From the NCBI RefSeq assembly GCF_904846415.1, contig NZ_CAJHAR010000001.1, positions 124,001 through 188,000 on the forward strand: a stretch of 64,000 nt of DNA. Direction: 5' to 3'. Made by a program: the position numbers and the translations under genes. Position 1 is the first letter of the stretch. Every line of letters starts with the position of its first letter. Below the pieces are notes generated by a model. That model ran no database searches, was not told the origin of the DNA, and saw only the letters and a list, made by a program, of their open reading frames with translations. This DNA is from Psychrobacter piscatorii (GTDB taxonomy: Bacteria > Pseudomonadota > Gammaproteobacteria > Pseudomonadales > Moraxellaceae). Below are positions 1 through 8,707 of the stretch, in pieces.

Positions 1-255
1 TTGCCTATAAAATACGTTAATATTGTAAGAATAGCTTTGTTTTAGTAATATTTACGTTTTTTGTAGGGATAACTTATAAGTTATTCATAACCTAAGAAAA
101 ATGTTACGTTTAAATAAGAATAATCGCTGACTATCAGTCTTTTTATTGACAGTCTTTGATAATATATTGCCTTAATAAGCTTCTGCAAAAACTTGCAGGT
201 TTATATCAATAATTAGCATGATCAGTTTTATGCAAATATAGGGACAAAGGTCGTT
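1..255. other. non-coding leader upstream of ftsQ
   Basis: All frames are broken by stops, so the 3' end of ddl or another upstream gene does not reach this window. The stretch is AT-rich. A TTGACA hexamer lies at 146-151 followed by AT-rich sequence, but no well-spaced -10 hexamer pairs with it, so I do not call a promoter with certainty. It probably drives or leads into ftsQ. Confidence 0.5.
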
Positions 256-1050
256 ATGGCTCAAACTGTCAACGAGGTAACTGACTTGATGAGTGATAAA
301 GCCGGTCGCCCAGCATCTAAACTCCAATTACCGACCTCGGCCCGATATCTTTTTATGATATTGGTATTAGGTTTATTGGTACTAATATTGATAATGGGTG
401 GTAAAGCGTTACGTGATGCACCGCCTGCTGAGATTCATGTCAGTAGTCAAGGGCTCTCTACCGCTCAATATAACTCATTACAGACAGTGATGGACCAGCA
501 AAAAGTCAGCAGTTTTTTTACTTCTGATTTGCAAGCATTAAGAGATATTACGACAAGCCTTGCATGGGTTGATCAAGTGAGTATCTCTCGAGACTGGCAA
601 CGCGGCATTGTGGTTACCGCCTTACCTAAGCAAGCAGTCGCTAATTTTGGGACAGAGCGCTTGGTTGATGCAAAAGGATCTGTGTTCGTTCCTGCTGATA
701 GTAGTGACTTGACGCAAGAGCGCTTTGCTACTCTGCAAGGTGAAATGGCTCAAGCGCCAGTCATTATGCAGCAAATGCAGCAAGTCAATGATTGGTATGC
801 GCCACTTGATATGCAGGTTGAAGACATTATTTTGTCACCAAGAATGACTTGGCTTATTCGTTTTGATAATGGCTTGCGCGTTATCGTCGATAATGAGAAC
901 ACCGCACAAAAATTACTGAATCTAAGCCAGTTACTTGGTAATCAGTTAAGCGGACGCCGAGATGAGATGCAGTCTGTAGACTTACGCTACAAGAACGGTT
1001 TTACGATTGCTTGGGATATGTCAGCGCCGCCAGTTGATGAGCCCAAATAA
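256..1050 (+). CDS. ftsQ: cell division protein FtsQ
   Basis: FtsQ is a bitopic inner-membrane divisome protein that joins FtsB and FtsL and links early and late division proteins. The 264-residue product has a short cytoplasmic N-terminus, one membrane segment at about residues 31-48, a periplasmic POTRA-like region at about 56-125 and a following beta domain. The region around residues 101-120 (AWVDQVSISRDW) matches the FtsQ pattern in which a tryptophan-valine pair is followed by a strand and a basic W motif. The gene leads the conserved order ftsQ-ftsA-ftsZ-lpxC. Length is typical for the family. Confidence 0.95.
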   Translation: MAQTVNEVTDLMSDKAGRPASKLQLPTSARYLFMILVLGLLVLILIMGGKALRDAPPAEIHVSSQGLSTAQYNSLQTVMDQQKVSSFFTSDLQALRDITTSLAWVDQVSISRDWQRGIVVTALPKQAVANFGTERLVDAKGSVFVPADSSDLTQERFATLQGEMAQAPVIMQQMQQVNDWYAPLDMQVEDIILSPRMTWLIRFDNGLRVIVDNENTAQKLLNLSQLLGNQLSGRRDEMQSVDLRYKNGFTIAWDMSAPPVDEPK

Positions 1051-1207
1051 TTAAAGCAATACTGATGAGTGATTACTTGAGCCCAAACTGTTTGCCCAAA
1101 ATGAATAAGATATGTACAACATCATAGCGTATTAACAGCGCTTTTTTTAATGATTCAATAGGATGGCGTTATTTGCGCTCCTATTTAGTAATAATTTGTC
1201 TGGTACC

Positions 1208-2500
1208 ATGAAATATAACGAAAATTTGGTTGTTGTCCATCTAAGTGCCACGGCAGTGTATGTCGTAATTGGCAATGTTGTCTCTGCAAAAGACATTCGT
1301 ATCTTAGGCGTAGGGCAAGTTAAAAATAGCGATTTTTATCAAGGCCAAATCAAGCATCGTGAACGCCTACAAGGTGCTATCAAGCAAGCCATCCAAGAAG
1401 CAGAAGATACTGCCAATTGCCGCGTGCATAGCGTGTGGTTGACGCTCGCAACACCTGAGCTATCTAGTAAAAATAGTGCTGGAGAAGTGAGGGTTGAGGA
1501 CGAGTTCGTACGTGCCAAAGATATGGTACAGGCCTTGTCTAATGCTAAGTCGCGAGATCTGCCATCCGATTACTATCTCATGCATTGCTGCCAGCAAGGT
1601 ATCTATGTTGATGATCAGGACTTCATGGTCGACGATGTGATTGAGATGATGGCACATAATATCACTGTGATGTACCACATGATGATGATGCCTGTCGTTA
1701 GCCGCCAAAATATTCAAAAACTATTACAAAGCTGCGATGTCGGTATTGACCATATCGTGTTTGATGCAGTGACCAGTGCTGAATATAGTCTGATGACTGA
1801 AGAGCGTCAGCAAGGGGTTTGCTTGGTAGATATCGGTGCTAGTACGACCAGTATCTGCGTCTACAAAGAAAACAAATTGATTTTTACGCACTGCATAGCT
1901 ACTGGCAGCCATGAAGTGACAATGGATATCTCAGCTGATTTTGGTATATCGATGATTGAAGCTGAGAAACTGAAAAAGTCTCATGGTACCGCTGACGCCA
2001 ATAGTGTTGATCCAAGCTCATTCTTTTTGTTTAAACCGCAAGGATCGAGCGATGAAATCAACATTGGTATTTATAATTTAGCACGCATCATTGAAGCGCG
2101 TTATGTGCAGATATTCACTGAAGTCGCTCGTCAACTGCATGAAGCAGGTTTGATAGGCTACATTGACAAAGGTATCGTGCTGACAGGCGGCGGTAGTACA
2201 ATTAAAGGTATGATACCGTTTGCTAAACGGTTGCTCAAAATGCCAGTAGTATTGACCAATACACATCCTGCTATTAGTGCTTACAATCATTTTGATAACG
2301 ACGAGTCATTTAAACAGCTTAATAGTCAGGTCAATGACCGGGCTTACCAGACAGCTTTTGGCACACTCTTATATAGTCAAAGCGAGCAGTTTCGCCGTAG
2401 TGAAAAAAGTGAACCTGATACGATTCAAAAAAATCGAGTCACAGGGGTCTTTCAAAGCGCAGGCAAACGTTTTGCTGATGTGTTGAAAAAAATACTATAG
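1208..2500 (+). CDS. ftsA: cell division protein FtsA (divergent nucleotide site)
   Basis: FtsA is the actin-like membrane tether for FtsZ. I start at ATG 1208 (430 aa), because the 15 residues read from the upstream ATG 1163 do not resemble the family; neither start has a strong ribosome site, though AGG abuts 1163. The phosphate-2 motif (VDIGAST, about residues 207-213) and the adenosine motif (TGGG, about 326-329) are present, and the C-terminus is a basic amphipathic helix (FADVLKKIL) fit for membrane binding. The phosphate-1 loop, normally D-x-G-T/S at the N-terminus, reads HLSAT (residues 11-15), so the usual aspartate and glycine are absent. It lies between ftsQ and ftsZ. Confidence 0.93.
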   Translation: MKYNENLVVVHLSATAVYVVIGNVVSAKDIRILGVGQVKNSDFYQGQIKHRERLQGAIKQAIQEAEDTANCRVHSVWLTLATPELSSKNSAGEVRVEDEFVRAKDMVQALSNAKSRDLPSDYYLMHCCQQGIYVDDQDFMVDDVIEMMAHNITVMYHMMMMPVVSRQNIQKLLQSCDVGIDHIVFDAVTSAEYSLMTEERQQGVCLVDIGASTTSICVYKENKLIFTHCIATGSHEVTMDISADFGISMIEAEKLKKSHGTADANSVDPSSFFLFKPQGSSDEINIGIYNLARIIEARYVQIFTEVARQLHEAGLIGYIDKGIVLTGGGSTIKGMIPFAKRLLKMPVVLTNTHPAISAYNHFDNDESFKQLNSQVNDRAYQTAFGTLLYSQSEQFRRSEKSEPDTIQKNRVTGVFQSAGKRFADVLKKIL

Positions 2501-2770
2501 ACCTACTGACCAAACATGTAGAGCATAAACACTTTTGTAAGATGCTCTTAAATAAAGTAAGCAAAAATTGAAGTCATATTGAAAGCAATGCGCTAAGCAG
2601 TAACAGTAATACCTTAAGCGATGATGACATATTATGGTCCGCGCTGAACTATTTGATCCATAGCCCTGTTTTATTTAAATACATTTATATATAGTATGTC
2701 GATAGCGCGCCATATGAGTGCGTTACTACGTATCGACCTACACGCTATCTGCAACTGGAGAATCTTTTTT

Positions 2771-3976
2771 ATGTCAAAATACACCATGCCAGATGATAAC
2801 CAGCTTCAAAATAACGGCCAAGCGAGCTTCACTGTATTCGGTGTTGGCGGCGGCGGCGGTAATGCGGTTGAACATATGGTACAACAAGGGATTAGAGGTG
2901 TAACGTTCGTCTGTGCTAATACAGATAAGCAAGCGCTAGATCGTCTGACTGCACCGCACAAACTACAACTTGGTGCAAAAACGAACCGTGGTCTAGGTGC
3001 AGGTGCAAATCCAGAAGTTGGTCGTGAAGCAGCAGAAAGCGAAGAAGAAGCTATCCGTGCATTGCTTGAACACTCAGATATGGTATTTATCACTGCTGGT
3101 ATGGGTGGCGGTACAGGTACAGGCGCAGCGCCAGTGGTTGCACGTATTGCCAAAGAAATGGAAGTATTGACGGTTGCTGTTGTGACCACACCATTTAAAT
3201 TTGAAGGTGGCAAACGTATCAAAGCTGCGAAAGCAGGTATCGAGCAGTTGACCAATTTCGTTGATTCAATTATCACAATTCCAAATGATAAGTTGATGAG
3301 CGTATACGGCAATATCTCTATGCAAGACGCTTTCAAAAAAGCGGACGATGTTTTGCTACATGCGGTTCAAGGTATTGCAGAGACGATCGCTAGCGAAGGT
3401 ATGATCAATATTGACTTTAACGATATTCGTACAGCAATGACGGCTAAAGGTCATGCAATGATGGGTATCGGCCGTGCAAGCGGTGATGATCGTGCGCGTC
3501 AAGCCACCGAAAAAGCCATCAGATCGCCACTACTTGATGATTTACGTCTAGAAAATGCAAAAGGTCTATTGGTCAACGTGATTTCTTCTGAGTCATTATC
3601 ACTTGATGAGATGAGCAAAATCAGCATTATCGTTGAAGAAATTACTGATATCGACGATGCTCATATTTTCTACGGTTCTGTAATCGATGAAAAAATGGGT
3701 GATGACTTGCATGTGACAGTTATTGCAACGGGTCTGACCTTAGATGAAAACGCAGGCCAAGAGCCAGAAGTGGTTGAGCAACCTGTTCCTTCTGTGAATA
3801 GTACACAACCTGTCGATCCTAATGTACATACCAGTGCATTAAATAGTCAGAAGAAATCACAAGCTCAACTGCATCAAGATAACGTTAATGTTGCACGCCC
3901 AAGCGCGCCTCAAGAGCAGACCAAAACCAAAACCAATAGCATTCAAGACTATCTGAAGCGTCAACAGAACAAATAG
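2771..3976 (+). CDS. ftsZ: cell division GTPase FtsZ
   Basis: FtsZ is the tubulin-like GTPase that forms the Z ring. The start at ATG 2771 (401 aa) is supported by GGAG ten bases upstream; an in-frame upstream ATG at 2696 adds 25 residues with no family likeness. Motifs visible are the glycine-rich N-terminal loop (GVGGGGGNA, residues 24-32), the tubulin signature GGGTGTG (112-118) and the catalytic T7 loop (NIDFNDI). A Gln/Ser-rich linker ends in a C-terminal peptide SIQDYLKRQ, the docking site for FtsA and ZipA; it lacks the proline found in the E. coli peptide. A terminator follows directly. Confidence 0.98.
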   Translation: MSKYTMPDDNQLQNNGQASFTVFGVGGGGGNAVEHMVQQGIRGVTFVCANTDKQALDRLTAPHKLQLGAKTNRGLGAGANPEVGREAAESEEEAIRALLEHSDMVFITAGMGGGTGTGAAPVVARIAKEMEVLTVAVVTTPFKFEGGKRIKAAKAGIEQLTNFVDSIITIPNDKLMSVYGNISMQDAFKKADDVLLHAVQGIAETIASEGMINIDFNDIRTAMTAKGHAMMGIGRASGDDRARQATEKAIRSPLLDDLRLENAKGLLVNVISSESLSLDEMSKISIIVEEITDIDDAHIFYGSVIDEKMGDDLHVTVIATGLTLDENAGQEPEVVEQPVPSVNSTQPVDPNVHTSALNSQKKSQAQLHQDNVNVARPSAPQEQTKTKTNSIQDYLKRQQNK

Positions 3977-4000
3977 TTGTTTAGTATTAAGTTAAAAAAA

Positions 4001-4026
4001 GCCAGCGCTCAAACGCTGGCTTTTTT
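4001..4026 (+). terminator. rho-independent terminator after ftsZ
   Basis: GCCAGCG at 4001-4007 pairs with CGCTGGC at 4014-4020 across a six-base loop, followed by six T. An A-run precedes the stem. It ends the ftsQAZ transcript and implies lpxC has its own promoter. Confidence 0.9.
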
Positions 4027-4087
4027 GTGTCTACGTAGAAAAGACTGGCCTATAAAAGGAGAATTATAAAATCAGGAGTATCGCAAA

Positions 4088-4231
4088 ATGTTTCTGATCG
4101 AAAAAATATGTCCAGAATCTAGTGTTTCAAAGCGTTCAATAGAGCATAAAACTGTGAAAACATATGGTGAGACAATGACGATAAGTGTTATCAATCAAAG
4201 AGATAAGGAAATTAACGCTTTTTATTTGTAG
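4088..4231 (+). CDS. possible small ORF, 47 aa, unknown
   Basis: A 47-codon frame starts at ATG 4088 with AGGAG nine bases upstream (4074-4078) and ends TAG at 4229-4231, between the ftsZ terminator and the lpxC promoter. The product is Lys/Glu/Ser-rich with no membrane segment or motif I recognise. A TATAAA hexamer at 4051-4056 could be a -10 box but has no well-spaced -35. The good ribosome site is the only positive evidence; it may be a chance frame. Confidence 0.25.
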   Translation: MFLIEKICPESSVSKRSIEHKTVKTYGETMTISVINQRDKEINAFYL

Positions 4232-4249
4232 CGAATATGGGGAAGGTAG

Positions 4250-4258
4250 TGGTACACT
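4250..4258 (+). promoter_or_regulatory. extended -10 promoter of lpxC
   Basis: TGGTACACT at 4250-4258 fits an extended -10 element (TG, one base, then a TATAAT-like hexamer). Transcription would begin near 4265, about 30 bases before the lpxC start. No convincing -35 lies 17 bases upstream, which is tolerated by extended -10 promoters. Confidence 0.45.
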
Positions 4259-4293
4259 ATGTCAATTGTAACAAAATATGTGAGAAGACAGCC

Positions 4294-5211
4294 ATGAACC
4301 AAAGAACCATAAAGACAGCGATAGCCGTTACAGGTACTGGTCTCCATAGTGGTCAACCTGTTGACTTGGAGTTTCATCCACAGCCGGTTGATACTGGTAT
4401 TGTTTTCGAGCGCTCTGATATTGTAGGCAGCGAGCCTATTCCAGCAAGTGCTTTTTTGGTGCAAGACACGATGATGTCATCAAACTTAGTATTTGGTGGT
4501 ACGCGTGTAGGTACAGTTGAGCATTTGCTAAGTGCGATTGCTGGGCTTGGGGTAGATAACCTATTGATTCGTGTTTCTGCTTCAGAAATACCGATTATGG
4601 ATGGTAGTGCCGCTCCTTTTGTTGCTTTGCTACTTGATGCAGGATTCTGTGAGCAAGATGCTTTAAAGAAATTCATTAAGATTGTACGACCAGTACGAGT
4701 CAAAGTAGATGATAAATGGGCAGAGCTACGCCCTTATGACGGGTTTGAATTGAACTTTGAGATTGACTTTGATCACCCTGCCATCGACAAAAACTTTCAA
4801 CATGCTCAGTTGCAATTCTCCACCCAAAACTTTATTGAGCAGCTAAGCGAAGCACGTACTTTTGGCTTTTTGCGTGACATAGAACAATTGCGTCAGAATA
4901 ATCTGGCCTTGGGCGGTAGTATGGAAAATGCCATCGTCATTGATGATGCCAATATTCTTAATGAAGAAGGTCTACGCTTTAATGATGAATTTGTTCGCCA
5001 TAAAATTTTAGATGCGCTCGGAGATTTATATCTGATTGGTTATCCTATCGTCGGTCGTTTTAATGCCTACAAATCTGGTCATGCATTAAATAATTTGTTA
5101 GTGCGTGAAATACTCTCTGATGAAAATAACTTTGAAATTGTAACTTTTGATGACAATGTAACATGCCCAATCGAATATTCACCGCTAAATGGTTTAGCAG
5201 TTGAAGGATAA
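4294..5211 (+). CDS. lpxC: UDP-3-O-acyl-N-acetylglucosamine deacetylase LpxC
   Basis: LpxC is the zinc enzyme of the committed step of lipid A synthesis, removing the N-acetyl group from UDP-3-O-acyl-GlcNAc. I start at ATG 4294 (305 aa, as in E. coli) rather than the upstream ATG at 4237, whose extra 19 residues are not family-like. The zinc ligands are H77 (VEHLLS), H236 and D240 (RHKILDALGD); catalytic E76 precedes H77 and H263 lies in SGHALNN. Position after ftsZ matches the usual gammaproteobacterial order. The protein is soluble and complete. Confidence 0.97.
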   Translation: MNQRTIKTAIAVTGTGLHSGQPVDLEFHPQPVDTGIVFERSDIVGSEPIPASAFLVQDTMMSSNLVFGGTRVGTVEHLLSAIAGLGVDNLLIRVSASEIPIMDGSAAPFVALLLDAGFCEQDALKKFIKIVRPVRVKVDDKWAELRPYDGFELNFEIDFDHPAIDKNFQHAQLQFSTQNFIEQLSEARTFGFLRDIEQLRQNNLALGGSMENAIVIDDANILNEEGLRFNDEFVRHKILDALGDLYLIGYPIVGRFNAYKSGHALNNLLVREILSDENNFEIVTFDDNVTCPIEYSPLNGLAVEG

Positions 5212-5266
5212 ATACAGGAATATACACGAAGTATCGAAACATTTACGCAATATTACATAGCAACGC

Positions 5267-5425
5267 TATAATTACATTTATATAATATGCAATATTTTGA
5301 ATATAAAGTCTATAGCATTTCGTGAATTTTATTCCAAGGCAGAGTGCGTAAAAGCTGTAGGTGATTTCCAAATCATCTATTGGTTCTATTCATAAATCGA
5401 ATGGCACCAATAGATGATTTTTTTT
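5267..5425 (+). ncRNA. candidate small RNA between lpxC and dciA-like gene
   Basis: A perfect TATAAT at 5267-5272, with a weak TTACGC at 5243-5248 (18-base spacer), precedes a region with no credible ORF and a strong terminator at 5370-5426. A second TATAAT lies at 5281-5286. The resulting transcript would run from about 5279 to 5425, near 147 nt. The longest frame inside, from ATG 5288, has 12 codons and no ribosome site. It could instead be only the lpxC terminator with chance AT-rich hexamers. Confidence 0.4.
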
Positions 5426-5426
5426 G
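5370..5426 (+). terminator. strong terminator downstream of lpxC
   Basis: Arms at 5370-5383 and 5407-5420 (AAATCATCTATTGG and its complement) form a 14-bp stem with a loop of about 23 bases, followed by an eight-T run ending near 5426. It points rightward, about 160 bases after the lpxC stop, and ends either lpxC or an independent short transcript. Confidence 0.85.
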
Positions 5427-5509
5427 TTTAGGACATTACAAAAAGGCAGCGTTACCAATCTTATTTCATGGTTTTGTTTACATAACTTTACATTGTAATA
5501 TCTGTATTT

Positions 5510-6025
5510 TTAGTGATTTGCTAGGCGTAGGAGGGCTTTTTTTAGATTTTCATCAGTGGTGACATGCTCTGCAGCCTGTGATATAGTCCGTTTTGTGTTT
5601 TGGCTAAGAGCCTGATTTTCATTGGCTTTACAAGGTTTGGACAAGGTTGCTGATAACGCTGATGATTGTTTAGATGAATAATTATTAGCAGATGTTTTAG
5701 CTACTACAACGCGAATTTGCTTGAGTTGTTTAAATGTAATTGACTGCTCTGTTAATACTTGCAGATACGCGTTTTGTAAATAGCGAATATGATTGGCCGC
5801 TGTCATTGAACCTACACTGAGTATTAACTGCTCAGAGGTTAAGCCTACGACCCAACAGGTATTGAGGATTTCCTCAGGTAGACAGTCTACCAGCAGCTCT
5901 TTTACCTCATTGGTCGCTTCTATATATAGACGCATGTTATTAGCAAGAGTTTGAGGTAGCGCACTACCAGCAAACGCTTGATGATCTATAAGCTGGGCAA
6001 GCCGATTAGGCTGTTTTTTTGACAT
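5510..6025 (-). CDS. DUF721 (DciA-like) protein
   Basis: The 171-residue product has a DUF721 core in residues 1-110: a short helical lead, a strand pattern around SEQLILSVGSMTAANHIRYL, and a following KQLKQIRVVV strand. DUF721 includes DciA, which operates with the replicative helicase DnaB in bacteria lacking DnaC. Placement next to lpxC and ftsZ is common for this family in gammaproteobacteria. The C-terminal 60 residues are Ser/Asn/Lys-rich and probably disordered. The family call is fairly sure; the helicase-operator role is inferred from the family. Confidence 0.75.
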   Translation of the reverse strand: MSKKQPNRLAQLIDHQAFAGSALPQTLANNMRLYIEATNEVKELLVDCLPEEILNTCWVVGLTSEQLILSVGSMTAANHIRYLQNAYLQVLTEQSITFKQLKQIRVVVAKTSANNYSSKQSSALSATLSKPCKANENQALSQNTKRTISQAAEHVTTDENLKKALLRLANH

Positions 6026-6270
6026 CGTGATGACTCATCTATTAGGTGACAAACTCGATATGTAGAATAGACATGCTAAAAGCGATATATAGCAAAATTT
6101 TATGAGGTAGTTGACTAAACGGGCGATGATACTGGTGTTAGTCACTATAAAAGAACGAGCTGTTGTGATAAAGATTTTATCATGTTTGTTTAATGATTAT
6201 ATCTTCTAAATTAATTGATGTTTCGTCACGGATGACGAGCAGACTTGTATTAACAATAGGTAGTAAATTT

Positions 6271-6999
6271 ATGAAACAAGCTTTATTAATTTTGTCAGTA
6301 TTGGGAATGGGTATCGCACAGACGAGTGGTGCTGCCGAAACAACCTTTCAACCAAATAATACCTTGAGTCATACCATCACAAATATTTCTACTTCTGCGA
6401 ACTATGGTTCTAGTCGCAACATCTACAGCACTAACAGTGGTGCTCATGTATATAGCAACGATGAGATCAGTCAAGCCATTGACAATCTAAGCGCTCATGC
6501 TAAGCAGAAAGAATATCAGCTTGCGTCACTCACTAGCCGTTTATCATATGAGCAGCGTCAACAGCAAGCAAGCCGTGTACCTGACCGCAACTCTGCCCCT
6601 GCTATTGCTGCAGCAAACGCATCACGAGTCGCACTATCTAGAAGTTCTGGCTACTGTGCTCGCTATGTACGTAAAGCGCTACAGTCAGCAGGCTACGAAT
6701 TTACGCCTAATCCTTCAGCTTATCAATATGCCTCTCGTGGCACACTAGCCCAAGCAGGCTTTACCAAAATCAGTAACGATATGGAACCTCAAGTTGGTGA
6801 CGTCGTTGTCTATAACCGCACATCAAGCCGTCCACACGGTCATATCCAAATTTTTGATGGCAATGACTGGGTATCTGATTTCCGTCAAAACAGCATTAGC
6901 CCATATAGTGGTAACTACAGCTATACGACATGGCGTGACTCGCAGTATGTTGATGATGCATCAGACCGTGGTATCTACCTTGCGATGGCTGATAAATAA
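6271..6999 (+). CDS. secreted CHAP/NlpC-like peptidoglycan hydrolase
   Basis: The start at ATG 6271 (242 aa) gives a classic signal peptide with a probable cut near residue 21-22 (TSGAA). Residues 65-105 form a Gln-rich helical region. The C-terminal domain has the pattern of a CHAP-type cysteine amidase or endopeptidase: C129 in SGYCARYVRKAL, a GDVVVYN strand (residues 186-192 region), and the HGHIQIFDG histidines (189 and 191) followed by WVSDFRQ. The likely job is cleavage of cell-wall peptide cross-links in the periplasm. It stands alone between a minus-strand gene and a terminator. The exact bond cut cannot be read from sequence. Confidence 0.75.
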   Translation: MKQALLILSVLGMGIAQTSGAAETTFQPNNTLSHTITNISTSANYGSSRNIYSTNSGAHVYSNDEISQAIDNLSAHAKQKEYQLASLTSRLSYEQRQQQASRVPDRNSAPAIAAANASRVALSRSSGYCARYVRKALQSAGYEFTPNPSAYQYASRGTLAQAGFTKISNDMEPQVGDVVVYNRTSSRPHGHIQIFDGNDWVSDFRQNSISPYSGNYSYTTWRDSQYVDDASDRGIYLAMADK

Positions 7000-7033
7000 G
7001 TATCAGTTAAACGAATTAAAAGTTTTCTCCAAA

Positions 7034-7071
7034 CTCAGTAATGCTCTTTATGACATTGCTGGGTTTTTTTT
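7034..7071 (+). terminator. terminator after the CHAP-like gene
   Basis: Arms 7034-7043 and 7054-7063 form a ten-pair stem with two G-U pairs and a ten-base loop, followed by eight T. Confidence 0.85.
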
Positions 7072-7134
7072 GTGCTTTAAATAATGATATCTAAGAATAG
7101 CCGTATCTAAATAAGCGCAGCTCATAGAAGCAAA

Positions 7135-7854
7135 TCAAAGCACAAATTTTGGCCAATAGTCGCGATTATGGAAATCAGGGGGGGAGGCGTGGTTTGAGGC
7201 AAAATATAAAGTAGTCTCACCGAGCTGTAAAATAACACAAGGATGTATCTGCTCAATAATCGTATTTGCAATGGCGTATTTTTGATTAGGAAGTTCGACT
7301 AGAGGAACGTTAAAACCTCGCTCATAGTAATGAAGCGAATACGCTGCTGGTGCAAATAACGGGTTCTGTATTATGTCCTGTGTATTTATATTATCCGTCC
7401 ACTCAATAGAGGCACGTGTATGTCCATCAGCTTCGTATAAAGGTGTTGGTGGTAATGTGGCAGGTTGACGATAGCTTTTAAACTTATAGAGTGCATAGCG
7501 GCCATCAGGGTTAGCATTAATCTCAATGTAAGGTTCAGCGTCTTGAATCTCAGTAGCAGCCTTATCACTTAGAGTGTCACCGGAAAAAAAGCATTCAAGG
7601 CAAGTCTCTTCCCACAGATAATCAGCAAATCCTACTCGGGCTTGCTGCCAAGTCGGCCAAGCCAATTGATTGGCTAACATTTGGCTGGGTAAAGTGATCT
7701 GATAGGTCAACTGTAATTGTAATACTGGCTGTCGAACGATCTTGGCGTTCACCTTGACACAAATACGCTGTAACTCTTCTACCGTCACATCCAGTTGCTG
7801 TGCGTCACTTTCTATCGTCTCGGTGGCTATAATAAGATTAAAAAATTGGTTCAT
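7135..7854 (-). CDS. DOMON-like domain protein
   Basis: The 239-residue soluble protein fits the DOMON-like family found in many gammaproteobacteria. The diagnostic middle part reads LWEETCLECFF, followed by YIEINANPDGRYALYKF, and the C-terminus has the PDFHNRDYWP end block that typifies the family. DOMON folds bind haem or sugar in other proteins, but the role of this bacterial group is unknown to me. No signal peptide is evident. It is a single-gene unit facing the CHAP-like gene. Confidence 0.7.
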   Translation of the reverse strand: MNQFFNLIIATETIESDAQQLDVTVEELQRICVKVNAKIVRQPVLQLQLTYQITLPSQMLANQLAWPTWQQARVGFADYLWEETCLECFFSGDTLSDKAATEIQDAEPYIEINANPDGRYALYKFKSYRQPATLPPTPLYEADGHTRASIEWTDNINTQDIIQNPLFAPAAYSLHYYERGFNVPLVELPNQKYAIANTIIEQIHPCVILQLGETTLYFASNHASPPDFHNRDYWPKFVL

Positions 7855-7963
7855 TATTTATCAAACCCGATTGTAATCACAAAAAATTAATAATAAGCAG
7901 CGCTATACCCTCTAACGGAACTAATATTACAGTCTAAGTAAATCCAAAACCAGCAGACAACAT

Positions 7964-7999
7964 AAAAGCCGCGAGCAAGATGCATCGCGGCTTTTATAG
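7964..7999 (-). terminator. terminator after yhbY
   Basis: AAAAGCCGCGA at 7964-7974 pairs with TCGCGGCTTTT at 7985-7995 across ten bases. Read leftward, the stem ends in a short T-run, so it serves the minus-strand yhbY gene. Confidence 0.75.
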
Positions 8000-8061
8000 T
8001 TACCGTCATTATTTAAGCTGATGCGGCATACTGTTACTCAAACAGAGCTTGTCAGCACATA

Positions 8062-8373
8062 TTATTGCGCGTGACGTGCTAGGTTAGACAGTTTAGGGTT
8101 GGCATTTGGGTTTTGACGTAGCAATAATGCCATACGTCCAATAGAATGAACCAAAGACGCATTAGCCGCTTTAGCAAGTTCGGCGCCAACGATGTCACGC
8201 TCTTCTTTTGTGCCAGCAGGTAGTTTTACTTTGATAAGCTCATGATCTGTTAGCGCGCGATCAATCTCTTCGGTAATGGTTGGGGTAATACCCTTGTTGC
8301 CGATCATAACGATAGGCTTTAGCTCATGGCCGATGCCTTTTAGACGTTTGATGGTAGCGTTGTCGAGTTGCAT
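8062..8373 (-). CDS. yhbY: ribosome assembly RNA-binding protein YhbY (CRM domain)
   Basis: The 103-residue product is a single CRM domain, the fold that binds pre-50S rRNA. It shows the usual LKGIGHELKPIVMIGNKG loop, with the GxxG-type turn, then helix and KVKLPAG strand. The start at ATG 8373 is fixed by AGGA six bases upstream; a longer frame from 8415 adds 14 residues that do not fit the family. It is divergent from rlmE, another 50S assembly gene, as in E. coli where yhbY lies opposite rlmE-ftsH. Confidence 0.92.
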   Translation of the reverse strand: MQLDNATIKRLKGIGHELKPIVMIGNKGITPTITEEIDRALTDHELIKVKLPAGTKEERDIVGAELAKAANASLVHSIGRMALLLRQNPNANPKLSNLARHAQ

Positions 8374-8707
8374 AGAATTCCTAGGTGTTGGTAAAAATAA
8401 AAATGGTACTGTCAAAAACAGTTATTGATCATTATAGATAATCTGTGACCATCTTGCATGAGATCAGCAGGATTTTGCACGATTTTACGTGACGAAAATG
8501 TTAAACTGAATGTTTGGTACATTATAAACGCTACTGCCTTATAAAACAGTTATTTAACCAATAGAATTTGGTCAGTTTGTGACCAACCATGAATAAAAAA
8601 TCTGATTAACACCGTATTTAGAATAATCCGCAACGGATTAGTATCAGTTTGTAAGTGATAGCGCAATTAAAGCAGCTAGATTTATTAAAGCAATAGGAGC
8701 AGGTATT
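8374..8707. other. divergent intergenic region yhbY / rlmE
   Basis: This 334-bp AT-rich gap must hold the promoters of yhbY (left) and rlmE (right). I see no ORF with a ribosome site and no stable hairpin; promoter hexamers could not be assigned with confidence. Confidence 0.5.

Noticed and set aside
146-177. TTGACA upstream of ftsQ as a sigma-70 promoter
   Set aside because: The nearest AT-rich -10 candidates are 8, 11 or 20 bases away, not 16-18.
1163-1207. Longer FtsA start adding 15 residues
   Set aside because: The added residues are not FtsA-like; AGG touches the ATG with no spacer. Start at 1208 preferred, though not proven.
2806-3336. 176-codon open frame antisense to ftsZ
   Set aside because: Ala/Pro/Ser/Thr-biased product that mirrors ftsZ codons; no ribosome site and no family. 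Shadow of a conserved gene.
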